NCBI GenBank assembly: GCA_963920665.1
Contig: OY987272.1
Coordinates: forward strand, 15,753,001-15,817,000
DNA length: 64,000 nt
Origin: Straminergon stramineum
Taxonomy: Eukaryota > Streptophyta > Bryopsida > Hypnales > Calliergonaceae
Reading direction: 5' to 3'
The position numbers were made by a program, and so were the translations under genes. The notes beneath the pieces are model-generated. The model was not told where the DNA came from, did no database searches, and worked only from the letters and a program-made list of their open reading frames with translations. Shown one piece after another: positions 22,246 to 31,060 of the stretch. Within the stretch, counting starts at the first letter, position 1. Every line of letters begins with the position of its first letter.

Positions 22246-24543
22246 TTAGTCAATGTTCATTGGACTACTTGCACTACCACTTGGTCCAGCCTCATTGTCA
22301 TGTGTCCCGGCGTGGACTGGAAGGTCTTCATCTGAGCCCAAACAAAGTCTATGAACTGCGGATCGAGTTCTCCTTGCTGGTCGGTCTTCCTCTAATATAG
22401 CCCTCAATATTTGTGATTGTTTGAGGCTCTGAAGACATTGGAGAGTTCCCAGGCTATGTTGTTCTAACAAATAGTCCATCCCTTCATTTCGAAAGGTTTC
22501 TCGCCACTCTGACTCCAATAGTTGTGCAAGTTCAACAGGGTCTGGCATGCCAATGTCTTCCCCCATCCGCATCCCATTGTCGTCAGTAATGCGAACTCCA
22601 TCAACGCCCCATAACCATCCACGAGGATGAGGTCCAAATTGGAAGTGTTGTCCAGCTTCGTTCCAATGCCCATTGAAGCATTGGAAGAAGAAATTCCGTC
22701 TTCCTTGGCTGAAGTTGTCCTTTAGTGGAACCAAGTGGTGGCACACCTCCACAATTTGAGCCGGATCTCTTTCCCAACCCCATTCGGTACAAAGGTTTTG
22801 TTTGTCCAACGAATGGATGTTCAATTTCCAGCTCCACACCAAGTCTGTTCCCCACTTTTGAGAATGATCAGGGGCATTTTCAGCATTGAATTCCCAATGC
22901 GGTGGCATGTAGGGAACTAATCCAAACAACTCATACAAGCGCTCATAGAAAGGAGCCTTGCACAATGAATAGCGTCGGCGAATAATCATCAAGCTAATTA
23001 GGCAGAATGGGTGGTACAAATGTTCACACGTGCCTAGGTGCATTCCACCTTCTGGGCCAAATGGATTAAGACAAATGGGACATGTAGTTCCATCATGCAC
23101 GAAGGTTGAAGGATTTGGCCACAGTAGTAATGGATTGCCTTGATGGTCGACGGCAGAGCCAACTGCATTCTTGAAATCCCAAGCATGTTTGGACCAATCG
23201 ATGGATGTTGGTCCACCACCAATGTTGATGGTTGTCATTTCATCCATATTGAAAAGATCATCCACCAAGGCCCACGATGTCAAACCAAAAACCCTCTCTT
23301 GATTGTTCGCGCCGTAATTGTTGTCTATTTTTTTGAATTCTTCCACCATTTGCCTAGTTCTGTCAACACTAAAGATGCATGCCATCTTCCATTGGTAATA
23401 TTGCTCCATCAACGCATGCAATTGATTTTTCAATCTCAAATTGTTTGCAAGCGCGTCCGTTAGTTGGGTGCTTCGGTCAACTGGTATTGCTGCAACTACA
23501 TTCGTGGGTAATTCTCCGAAGGACAATGAATCTTCTTGAGTACCCATTGTTGCACCAACTTCTGTATGTTCCAATGGAATTTGAGAATTATTTGAAGGCC
23601 CTTGCGCTTCCCCTCGTGGATCCTGACCAGCATTGGTTAATGTTGCTACCTCAAGAGCGTGTCGAAGTACCTCCATCTCAAGTTGTTGTTGATTGATGAT
23701 GTTGTCCTTCTCTTTGATTTCTTCCCTCAATTTGTTGACATCATCATATAAAGAATGCAATTCCGTATTCTTGTCATTCACTTCAGTCAACAAACTCTGA
23801 ATTCGGTTTGCAACAGCTGTAACATCAACAATTCCTATTGTTGGTTCGTCAGTAGGTGGCACCTGTTCCTCCACAACATTTTCTGGTAAAACCTCATTAG
23901 TTGCACGCGCAGCCCTCCTCTTTTTAGCACGTTGTTGTTGTGTTCTAGGGTTGACTACAATTGGTACATGAGATCCATTAGAGTCGCTGTCCGTAGATGA
24001 ATCCGAAGTGTCATAGTTTCGTGGTGCGCGAACCTGTGTAGTTTTTTTCGATAGACCACCTTCCGGGTATCTTTTTACCCCCTTTGGAATGAATCCATTC
24101 TCTGGGGGAGGAATTTTGACATTTTCCCCCATTGTCTTCAAAGTTGACCAATCCACTCTCTTGTTCAACTTCACCTCCGCATGGACCCCTCGTGCAATGA
24201 AAAGATGCACTTCATTGCGTGTGACGTTCAGGACATCATACAACACCTGGAACACCTCAATGCATCGGTTCGTGAACTCATTGTCAAGGCAATGTTTCAA
24301 ATTTGCCTTGTGGAAGCGTCTATGAAAGTTATGTCGCTCTTCCGGGAAGACCTTGTCAATGTGGCACCACTCGATGTAATTGGTGCAGTCATCATAAGTC
24401 CATGGATCAGGCACGTCCTCCCACCCCTTGAATGCAAGCTTGGCAGGGTTACGTAGAACATGCAGTTGCTTACGATGTTTGGTTCCTACTCGCAGTCGAG
24501 TCTTGTCTCGTTCCTCCTTGGTCCTTCTTGGTGGTGTAGCCAT
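22246..24543 (-). CDS. Coiled-coil protein with degenerate RING-type zinc finger, hAT cargo
   Basis: An uninterrupted 765-codon frame starts at the ATG at 24,543 (MATPPRRTKEERDKTRLRV, good AAAATGG context). Residues 1-150 are basic and unfamiliar. A basic patch near residues 200-215 (QRAKKRRAARA) could direct it to the nucleus. About 242-305 is a heptad-like coiled coil (LLTEVNDKNTELHSLYDDV onward). At 488-528 there is a RING-H2-like motif: C488-x2-C491-x14-C506-x-H508-x2-H511-x2-C514, with C528 kept but Tyr at 525 where the seventh ligand is expected. The region after the finger (residues 530-690) is rich in Trp and His and unknown to me. RING proteins usually act as ubiquitin ligases; with a lost ligand that is uncertain. 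Its lack of stops contrasts with the broken transposase, hinting at selection or a recent insertion. Confidence 0.82.
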   Translation of the reverse strand: MATPPRRTKEERDKTRLRVGTKHRKQLHVLRNPAKLAFKGWEDVPDPWTYDDCTNYIEWCHIDKVFPEERHNFHRRFHKANLKHCLDNEFTNRCIEVFQVLYDVLNVTRNEVHLFIARGVHAEVKLNKRVDWSTLKTMGENVKIPPPENGFIPKGVKRYPEGGLSKKTTQVRAPRNYDTSDSSTDSDSNGSHVPIVVNPRTQQQRAKKRRAARATNEVLPENVVEEQVPPTDEPTIGIVDVTAVANRIQSLLTEVNDKNTELHSLYDDVNKLREEIKEKDNIINQQQLEMEVLRHALEVATLTNAGQDPRGEAQGPSNNSQIPLEHTEVGATMGTQEDSLSFGELPTNVVAAIPVDRSTQLTDALANNLRLKNQLHALMEQYYQWKMACIFSVDRTRQMVEEFKKIDNNYGANNQERVFGLTSWALVDDLFNMDEMTTINIGGGPTSIDWSKHAWDFKNAVGSAVDHQGNPLLLWPNPSTFVHDGTTCPICLNPFGPEGGMHLGTCEHLYHPFCLISLMIIRRRYSLCKAPFYERLYELFGLVPYMPPHWEFNAENAPDHSQKWGTDLVWSWKLNIHSLDKQNLCTEWGWERDPAQIVEVCHHLVPLKDNFSQGRRNFFFQCFNGHWNEAGQHFQFGPHPRGWLWGVDGVRITDDNGMRMGEDIGMPDPVELAQLLESEWRETFRNEGMDYLLEQHSLGTLQCLQSLKQSQILRAILEEDRPARRTRSAVHRLCLGSDEDLPVHAGTHDNEAGPSGSASSPMNID

Positions 24544-24671
24544 TTTTGCAGGAAAATTCGAAAACCTCCAACGTGGCAATCAAGTAGACCCCGCACAACG
24601 CTCACAACCAGCTCAACAAAGAGGTGGAAGGCTGAGAGTATGCAGGGCGGGCATGAATGGGGCGGAAACGG

Positions 24672-24681
24672 CTTTATATAG
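24672..24681 (-). promoter_or_regulatory. TATA box of the RING-like gene
   Basis: The minus strand reads CTATATAAAG, 129 bases before the ATG at 24,543. It is the mirror partner of the kinase TATA box at 24,808-24,817, with the GC-rich repeats between the two. Confidence 0.6.
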
Positions 24682-24689
24682 TTGGAGGT

Positions 24690-24860
24690 GGGGGACGCCA
24701 GGGCGCGGACGCCATCACAAGGGGCGCGGACTCCATCGCAGGGGGCGTGGACCTCTGGGAGAGGGGCGGGAACACTAAAAGTCAGGGCGTGGACGTGAGC
24801 GGGGGGACTATATAAAGCGAGTCCCCGCCCTCATTTCTTTGCCAAGTCCGCGCCCTATGC
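24690..24860. repeat. AGGGCGCGGAC repeats in the divergent RING/kinase promoter
   Basis: Forward units lie at about 24,699, 24,721, 24,741, 24,763 and 24,782 (for example AGGGCGCGGACGCC). Reverse units lie at about 24,822 and 24,844 (GTCCCCGCCCTC, AAGTCCGCGCCCTA). Orientation flips close to the kinase TATA box. This cluster is shorter than those at 16,400 and 19,729. Confidence 0.8.
24808..24817 (+). promoter_or_regulatory. TATA box of the kinase gene
   Basis: CTATATAAAG lies about 200 bases before the ATG at 25,012, embedded in the GC-rich motif cluster. The same ten bases on the other strand serve the RING-like gene. Confidence 0.6.
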
Positions 24861-25011
24861 CTCACACGCTAGTTCGTCCCCGTGGCCTATGTGAGTGAGT
24901 TTGGTGGGTGGTGGGCTTGGCCCGCATATGTGACCTGGTTTTTTTGAATTTTTTTTAACTTTCGTGCTTTCGGATAGATACGGAGGCCCATCGTACCAAA
25001 TTTTTTTCATT

Positions 25012-26592
25012 ATGACAAGGGAAGGGAGTGGATCTGCGGAAAAACGTCCTATGTTTAAAGATTTGGATGATGTCGGTGAGATGGTAATTCCATCCACGAA
25101 CACATTGATGTCCTCAGGTTCATCAAATCCTTCCTCATCAGGCCAAAAGAAGCGCAAAAAAACCCAAAATCCCCATATGCCTCCATATGAATTCATAGTT
25201 GAAGGGAGAGCAATAGCTGTGGTGTTCTACACTCGTCGAGGTACAACTATGTTGACTAGGGAGTATGTGGTGCACAACGAAGAAGGATACCACAAACTGA
25301 CAAGGGACTTGCAAAGGGAGCTGGAGTCAAAGTTTGAAGCATCTGAGAAATTCAACAATTTCTCTGATTATTGGTTGCACCAAGATTGGCTGGATAAACA
25401 GGTAGTTGCCCTCACAACCAATATAGTGTCAAATTCGTGTTACCACACGGGTAAGAAAGAGGATGGTAGCGATTGGGACATGCAGAACAAAGAGTTGGTT
25501 GCAAAATTGAAAATCATTCAAAATTTTGCTCAACAATTTTCTTCATCGCGTAAGAAAAAGAAAGCACCATGGAAAGCGACAATTGAAGACACAATAAGGG
25601 CTCATTGTGTGAGTGGAACATTCAAGTGGCTTGAAAGTTCAGTAAAAGTCATCCCCATGCCGAAACAGAGTGCGGTTGGTTCATATGGGACCGTGAGGAA
25701 GGTGATGCTTACAAAACTTGAGAGCATTCCTAGTTGGATATTTTTTGCTGGGAAGAGCTTGAAAACCACAAATGAAAAGGAGAAGCGCCAAGGAATCATC
25801 AATGAGGCGGGAGGGTGTCCAGTGATACATCCTGGCATCATTCGAATTGCGTACCTCCACCCTAAAACGATGGAAGGCTATACGATGTGGTGGAATGGAG
25901 GATCTCTAATTTCTTTCTTATCCAAATACAATTCGAAAGTGAGCGAATCAGTGGATGCGGATGACATTGAGCGTGAACAAGGTACGGGGTTGACAAAAGA
26001 GGAGCTTGCATGGGTTGCAACTTACCGAAAGAACCAAGTGAACTTGGCACTCTCCTTGCTTGTCATTGTGGGGAAATGCCACGATGCACAGTACATGCAC
26101 AACGACATAACTCCATCCAATGTTTTGCTCCATTTTGATGATTGGAAAGAACAGAGGGTGTACATAGGGATATGTGATTGGGGACTTTCTAGCCGAGTTG
26201 TAGAGAAGGAGCCATCAAGGTATGGCTTTCCCAGCATGGAGATTCTGGCAAAAGAGAAGAAGAAGCGAAGGTTTGCAGCCCCTGAATTGATTTATGTATA
26301 CGGAGAGCAAGGTTCAGCAAATTCAATTGAGGCCATGCAGAAAACACATTTGTACTCCATAGCTGCTGATGCACATGCGGCGGGATGGATAGCAACTACA
26401 ATTTGGAAAGAGGACTGGAACCCCAAATACTTTACAACGAAGAATCCAGAGCAATATCATAACCTCAGGATCAAATTGGAAAGCCTCGGAAAAGAGGATG
26501 TGAGTGAAAGGGCGTCAGTGCCAGATGTTCTAGACACATTTAGAAACGCACCCCACTGTTGGACTATGCCAGATTGTTGTTATCGTACATAG
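25012..26592 (+). CDS. Atypical protein kinase, hAT cargo
   Basis: A single 526-codon frame from the ATG at 25,012 (MTREGSG) to the TAG at 26,590. The first 210 residues are not a known domain to me; QKKRKK near residue 45 may be a nuclear signal. The kinase fold follows. The glycine loop is G223-S-Y-G226-T-V228. K248 (FAGK) fits the ATP-binding lysine and E265 the helix-C glutamate. Then come IHPGIIR, the catalytic loop H363-N-D365-I-T-P-S-N370-V-L-L, the metal site D389-W-G391 in place of DFG, and A423-P-E425. All residues needed for phosphotransfer appear present, so an active Ser/Thr-type enzyme is plausible; targets are unknown. It is divergent from, and shares a promoter region with, the RING-like gene. 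An internal stop-free frame suggests it is recent or constrained. Confidence 0.85.
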   Translation: MTREGSGSAEKRPMFKDLDDVGEMVIPSTNTLMSSGSSNPSSSGQKKRKKTQNPHMPPYEFIVEGRAIAVVFYTRRGTTMLTREYVVHNEEGYHKLTRDLQRELESKFEASEKFNNFSDYWLHQDWLDKQVVALTTNIVSNSCYHTGKKEDGSDWDMQNKELVAKLKIIQNFAQQFSSSRKKKKAPWKATIEDTIRAHCVSGTFKWLESSVKVIPMPKQSAVGSYGTVRKVMLTKLESIPSWIFFAGKSLKTTNEKEKRQGIINEAGGCPVIHPGIIRIAYLHPKTMEGYTMWWNGGSLISFLSKYNSKVSESVDADDIEREQGTGLTKEELAWVATYRKNQVNLALSLLVIVGKCHDAQYMHNDITPSNVLLHFDDWKEQRVYIGICDWGLSSRVVEKEPSRYGFPSMEILAKEKKKRRFAAPELIYVYGEQGSANSIEAMQKTHLYSIAADAHAAGWIATTIWKEDWNPKYFTTKNPEQYHNLRIKLESLGKEDVSERASVPDVLDTFRNAPHCWTMPDCCYRT

Positions 26593-27075
26593 TATTTAGT
26601 TGTTTCACTTTTTGTAGTTTAGCATATAGTTTAGGCATAGAAGGTAAATCATCCTCATAGAGGACCATGTGTACCTACTTGGAAATTGCCAAACACCTCA
26701 AAATATATATAAAATCGGATGTATTCTATACTCAAAATCTCATAATATATTAATATTTCATTTGATTGTTCTTTCTCATTGCATTTTTATGAGTTCTATG
26801 AATTGATGATAAAACTTAAAATAAAAACAATGAATGCAATAGTTTGGTAGAAAAATACATACACTTTATGTTTTCACTATGCCTATGTTTTAGGAGTTCA
26901 TGAAGCCCCCTAAAAAAAAGAAATGATCCACCAAAAAAAAATGACATTGAAGTAGATTGGAAGAATTTTAGGAATGAAGAAAAAAATATGGAGTGTTGGA
27001 GTGACTTGGAATATGGCATATGAAATATGAAATATGAAATGGAAATATGTAAAAGCATATTAATTTAGCATATGT
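26593..27075. other. 3' flank of the kinase gene, no further gene
   Basis: AT-rich DNA between the kinase stop and the right subterminal repeats, presumably containing the kinase 3' UTR. The minus-strand frame at 26,816-27,058 is low-complexity and looks accidental. Confidence 0.45.
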
Positions 27076-27268
27076 AAATCCAGTCCGCGCCCTGACGATT
27101 CCATCCACGCCTTGCATGTTGCAGAATCCATGTGGCATCCACGTGGCCTATTTTTCTGTTTTCATGAAGTCAACTTTGTGTTGACTGTATCGGACGGGCG
27201 AGACCTCTAACGGACGTCCCGGACAGACAGACGGGCGAACTGGACATCTGTCTACTATGACAACCATG
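27076..27268. repeat. Right end of the hAT element: subterminal motifs and terminal repeat
   Basis: AGTCCGCGCCCT at about 27,081 is the reverse form of the motif found at the left end, followed by TCCACGCCTT. CGGACG copies lie at about 27,190 and 27,210. The element ends TATGACAACCATG at 27,268. Inverted placement of the long motif at the two ends is what a transposase-binding subterminal repeat would show. Confidence 0.75.
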
Positions 27269-27276
27269 GTCCAAGT
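27269..27276. repeat. 8-bp target-site duplication, right (GTCCAAGT)
   Basis: Identical to 11,978-11,985. After it the sequence continues CCAAACATCCACAATTCTC, exactly as the paralogue continues after 44,287. Confidence 0.95.
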
Positions 27277-27371
27277 CCAAACATCCACAATTCTCTCCAA
27301 ATTCTTTTACTAAAATTGACCATCATTTAGGAAGACTTGGAATTGAGCATGGAAAGAAATTAAAGCATCTA

Positions 27372-28424
27372 GGTGATTGCAAGAAACACTTGCTAGTTTC
27401 GTTGCATTTTGATTTTGAAACGCTATAATTTTTGAATTATGAATCTAATTCCAAAACCAAAACATCTGTTTCTAGATATCTTTCTTGTTATTATATCAAT
27501 TATTTTTCAAAAATTTAAAATAATCATTTATATCTAAAAGTCAATTTTGTTAATTTGTCACACTTTGACGTTTAGGGGTTTTTCATACTATTGAGTGGTT
27601 TAAATTAGTGATTTTCAGCTGAAATTTCTATGGTATATTAGTTTAGTAGGCATACATTTGTCTACCAAAGGGAATCTAATAATTCATTATTTTACATCCT
27701 CCACGCTCATTCAAATAGGCCTCTCTTCTGCACCCAATTCTAAACAATAGAGATAGTTTTGAACTCATTTTTTTGCTCAAATCTCATCACTAAGAAGTCC
27801 TCCCAAATGGACAATTTTTAGTTTTGTTGAAATTTGTTTTTCCTATTTTCTACAAATTAAAATGTCAAAGTATGTATTTTCCATGACATATTCTGGGACA
27901 TAGAATTCTAGCAAAGAAAATACATACTTTGACGTTTTAATTTGTAGAAAATAGGAAAAATAAATTTCAACAAAACGAAAATTTTTTCATTTGGGAGGAC
28001 TTCTTAGTGATGAGATTTGAGCAAAAAAATGAGTTCAAAACTATCTCTATTGTTTAGAATTGTGCGTGCAAGAGAGGCCTATTTGTACAACATGGAGGTT
28101 ATAAAATAATGAATTTTTAGATTCCCTTTGGTAGACACCTGTATGCCTACTAAAATAATATACCATAGAAATTTCAGCTAGGAATCACTAATTTAAACCA
28201 CTCAATAGTATAAAAAACCTCTAAACGTCAAAGTGTGACAAATTAACAAAATTGACTTTTAGATATAAATGATTTTTTAAAATTTTTGAAAAATAATTGA
28301 TATAATAACAAGAAAGATATCTAGAAACAAATTTTTTGGTTTTGGAATTGGATTTATAATTCAAAAGTTATAGCATTCCAAAATCAAAACCCAACAAAAC
28401 TGGCAAGTGTTTCTTGCAATCACC
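27372..28424. mobile_element. 1,053-bp foldback element with arms of about 500 bp
   Basis: Ends GGTGATTGCAAGAAACACTT and its complement, flanked by CATCTA on both sides (27,366-27,371 and 28,425-28,430). The right arm at about 39,150-39,160 has the uninterrupted site. The two arms are close complements around a centre near 27,895. No coding region. It shares end sequence with the 735-bp element at 4,542, and the arm interior (TGTCACACTTTGACGTTTAG) resembles that element too. Confidence 0.85.
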
Positions 28425-28912
28425 CATCTACCGCTTTAGGTATGAAAAGTGAAAAGCCAAACTAGTCAATATAGATGTTTCAACTTCACAATAACTAGCT
28501 TGCTTGGAAGTCCAAACGTCCACAATTCTCTCCAATAATCCAACTAAATTAATGTGCATACTAAGATTGGACTATCAAAAAGCCTTGGAATCCAATTCTT
28601 CATAAGGAATTTGGAACAACAAGCACCACAAAAACCTATCGTGCTAGACTTGATTGAAGATCTACTAGTCAAGACATCCTCATAATGTCCTCCTCAACAC
28701 TAAATACATCAATCACGCAAATGAATTGCTCGTTGACAAAACAAAGAACCATGAAGGGAAAAGCTACAACAAGCACAACCTCACAACAAGAGAAAGGAAA
28801 AGCAAATTGAAACAATACTCACAAAGTTGTCGATTAGCAATAAGCATGGATAGGAGGAAGGAAGGACTCACAAGACAAAGAAGTTGAGAATGAGAGAGAC
28901 TATGGTTGGGAT

Positions 28913-28924
28913 GAGTTTATATAG
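28913..28924 (-). promoter_or_regulatory. TATA box of the 11,289 S1 pseudogene
   Basis: CTATATAAACTC on the minus strand, identical to the S1 promoters at 1,013 and 38,659. It is now separated from its coding region by about 17 kb because of the insertions in the leader intron. Confidence 0.45.
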
Positions 28925-30568
28925 GCCCTGGATCATTTTGGTAGAGTGATTGTGAAGTGTCTATCGGGTCTCAATATAAGCCATCTCGTTGGTTAGTTTG
29001 AAATGGTTGAGCAATCTCATTAGGTGGTTTCATTTCAATTAGATTTGTATGTGTGTGTTGTGTATTATTGTTTTTGTTCAATAGCAAATTTCAAAATAAA
29101 GATTGGAACTTGGTATCATTCTAGTGCTTAGATTTTATATATTGACGAAGACTTTTTCTTAGAAAATTGCAATTGCCATTATCAATCTTTCTGTTACAAT
29201 CTTGGCGCTCTATTGCTTTCTTGAATAGTTAGTCCTTACTTTTGACACACTTTTAGTGTTGAAAAGTTTCTAACAAACTTTTGAATGGCTATTTTGTATG
29301 GTGAAGATAAGCTATCATTAGTCAAAGATACCTTTGAAGCACATTTTTGCCCGAAGTGTCATCGTTGACAACAACCTTCCATGTATGCAAAACCTACCTT
29401 GTCCCTCAAGCTTTTGCCCCTTGAATTCTTTTCATGAAATTGCTTGAAATGTTTTAAGATACTTTGAATTTTTCTTTGAAAACCTTTCACCGCGCTTTCT
29501 ATAAAGGCTTTGAATGGAATTTATAGTGACATGTACTAAAGTCTTTGTGATCACAAGTATTTGTTTCAAAATGGCCTCATTATAGTGATTTTAGAAATAG
29601 TATTTTTTCAGGAAAAGAAAATATAGATAATTTCTGAATTATTTAAAATACTATGTGGATGAAAATTAAAGCTAAAAAAAAGATTCTCTAAAAATTATGC
29701 AAGATAAAGAGTGATGGAAAATGCCAAGAAAATAGATTGTTTGATGTTTGATTTTGAAAAAATAGTAAGAAAATTCAATATAATAAACTAAAAGAAACAT
29801 TTTTTATGATTTGAAGATACTTTTTTTAAGCCATTTTCATCTTCAATAAAAAGAAAATTTATTCTCTGCACTGACGCAAAGTTAGTGCACTTTGGATACA
29901 TGTGGAAGGTGGATACTTTATTATTATTAGAATATTTCTTTGTGGACTTGTGTAGCTTTAGTAGAATTCCTTAATTTGCATTTTTGGGTCGAATATAGTA
30001 CTACCCCATCCCCCCAAATGGCCAAATGGTAAAGGTAGATATCAAATTTGGAATTTTTTTTAAATTAGCAAACTAATTCCAAAAAATTCGAAAATAATTG
30101 TTCAATGTCTATAACTACCATGTGTACCTTCGTTTCAAATTTCATGTATAATTGACACATGACACAAAAGTTATAAGCAAAAAAACCTAGAAAAAACCAC
30201 ATGTCTGAGTGTTTCTTGCAATCACCCCCACATAAACATGTAGATTCCATGTACATTCACAAACAAGAAAGGAAGATTTGAAAAACTACCTATCCCCATT
30301 ATCTTGTACAGTTGCTTGCCCATGTCAACTAAGGGCTCAAAAGTTGTTGGAAGAGTGTTCTAACCAAAAGTACATATTCATTATAATGAGAAAATGTGGA
30401 GTTAGTCTCATTTAGTTATGATCTTATATTTAGAATGTAACAAGTGTTCATGAAATTAAGACACTTCAGTAAATTGGAAATTACATATGTCATTGAAATA
30501 GTTCTTGATTTCTCTAAGTATGAAAACTAGGAGCAACAACCTCCAATTTGCACAATATATATTCCACA

Positions 30569-31010
30569 CACTATAAGAAACCCAGGATTTTGGTGACGTG
30601 CCTTGGTTTTTTGGAACGGATTCTTTGGGTTGCCCAATTCAACAAGCCCATGTTTTTATGTCAAGAAAAACATCAACGTGATGTTTTTCTTGACATAAAA
30701 ACATGGGCTTGTTGACTTAGGCATCCCAAAAAATCTATTCTAAAAAATTGAAGCACGTCACCCAAAACATGGGTTTCTTATCACTACAAGAGAAAGGGGT
30801 GTTTTAAGCGAGTTTATAATTATAGTCCTAGACATAAGATTTTAAGTAATGACATTAAAGGAGATTTCTAGTAAAAATTTACTAGAAATGCATGTATTTC
30901 TAGTAAATTTTTACTAGAAATCTCCTTTAATGATATTACTTAAAATCTTATGTCTAGGACTATAATTATAAACTTACTTAAAACACCCCTTTCTCTTGTA
31001 GTGTATAGTG
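30569..31010. mobile_element. CACTA-like hairpin MITE, interrupted by a second one
   Basis: It starts CACTATAAGAAACCC and, after removing the insert at 30,782-31,003, ends with the exact complement. A central perfect hairpin (arms from CCCATGTTTTTATGTCAAGA, about 30,651-30,707) sits in the middle. It is inserted in the S1 upstream copy between TTCCACA and ATGTCTTTAATT; the left arm at about 2,945 shows the plain site. Confidence 0.75.
30782..31003. mobile_element. 222-bp CACTA-like MITE, near-perfect hairpin, nested
   Basis: Ends CACTACAAGAGAAAGG and its complement, with a 3-bp duplication TAT on each side (30,779-30,781 and 31,004-31,006), as for CACTA elements. The two halves, about 108 bases each, are complementary with very few mismatches, so a transcript would fold into one long hairpin. 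Confidence 0.85.
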
Positions 31011-31060
31011 ATGTCTTTAATTGGGTTTAGGGGGTTCTATCATGAGGTACTATAACTTCC

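Larger units (their letters stand above)
11986..27268 (-). mobile_element. 15,283-bp hAT-superfamily transposon carrying transposase, RING-like and kinase genes
   Basis: The ends are CAGGGTTGTCATA at 11,986 and, reverse complemented, CATGGTTGTCATA at 27,268: 12 of 13 bases match and the CA-G-GG form is typical of hAT. An 8-bp duplication GTCCAAGT flanks it, and the paralogue at 44,280 gives the empty site. Inside are a hAT transposase gene (12,617-16,123), a coiled-coil RING-like gene (22,246-24,543) and an atypical kinase gene (25,012-26,592). CGGACG repeats crowd the ends and AGGGCGCGGACT-like repeats occur at the ends and near the promoters. It is several times longer than ordinary plant hAT elements. 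The strand given is that of the transposase. The transposase has two stop codons, so this copy is probably not autonomous now. Confidence 0.92.
11751..28822 (-). other. Predicted 17-kb leader intron of the 11,289 S1 pseudogene, holding two transposons
   Basis: On the minus strand, a donor GTGAGTA at 28,822 and a TATA box at 28,913-28,924 match those of the S1 gene at 39,529. An acceptor TATGTACAG lies at 11,751, just upstream of the S1 start. In the paralogous copy the same signals bracket only about 0.7 kb (44,053-44,764). The growth comes from the hAT element (11,986-27,268) and the foldback element (27,372-28,424). Predicted from paralogy only. Confidence 0.4.
27277..31060. repeat. S1 upstream-region copy, direct orientation to 300-2,990
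   Basis: With its transposons removed, this stretch follows the left arm from about 480 to 2,990, including the S1-type TATA box and leader exon on the minus strand. The part 28,431-29,295 is nearly identical to the reverse complement of about 38,293-39,152, far closer than to the left arm. Segment 29,570-30,235 is an added block related to 45,553-45,720, ending in TTTCTTGCAATCACCCC. Confidence 0.75.

Noticed and set aside
22246..26592. RING and kinase genes as host genes that happen to flank a small hAT element
   Set aside because: The terminal repeats and 8-bp duplication lie outside both genes, and the paralogous empty site lacks the whole 15.3 kb.
27372..28424. Foldback considered as two head-to-head genes or a CRISPR-like array
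   Set aside because: One long palindrome with a target duplication and no frames or regular spacers.
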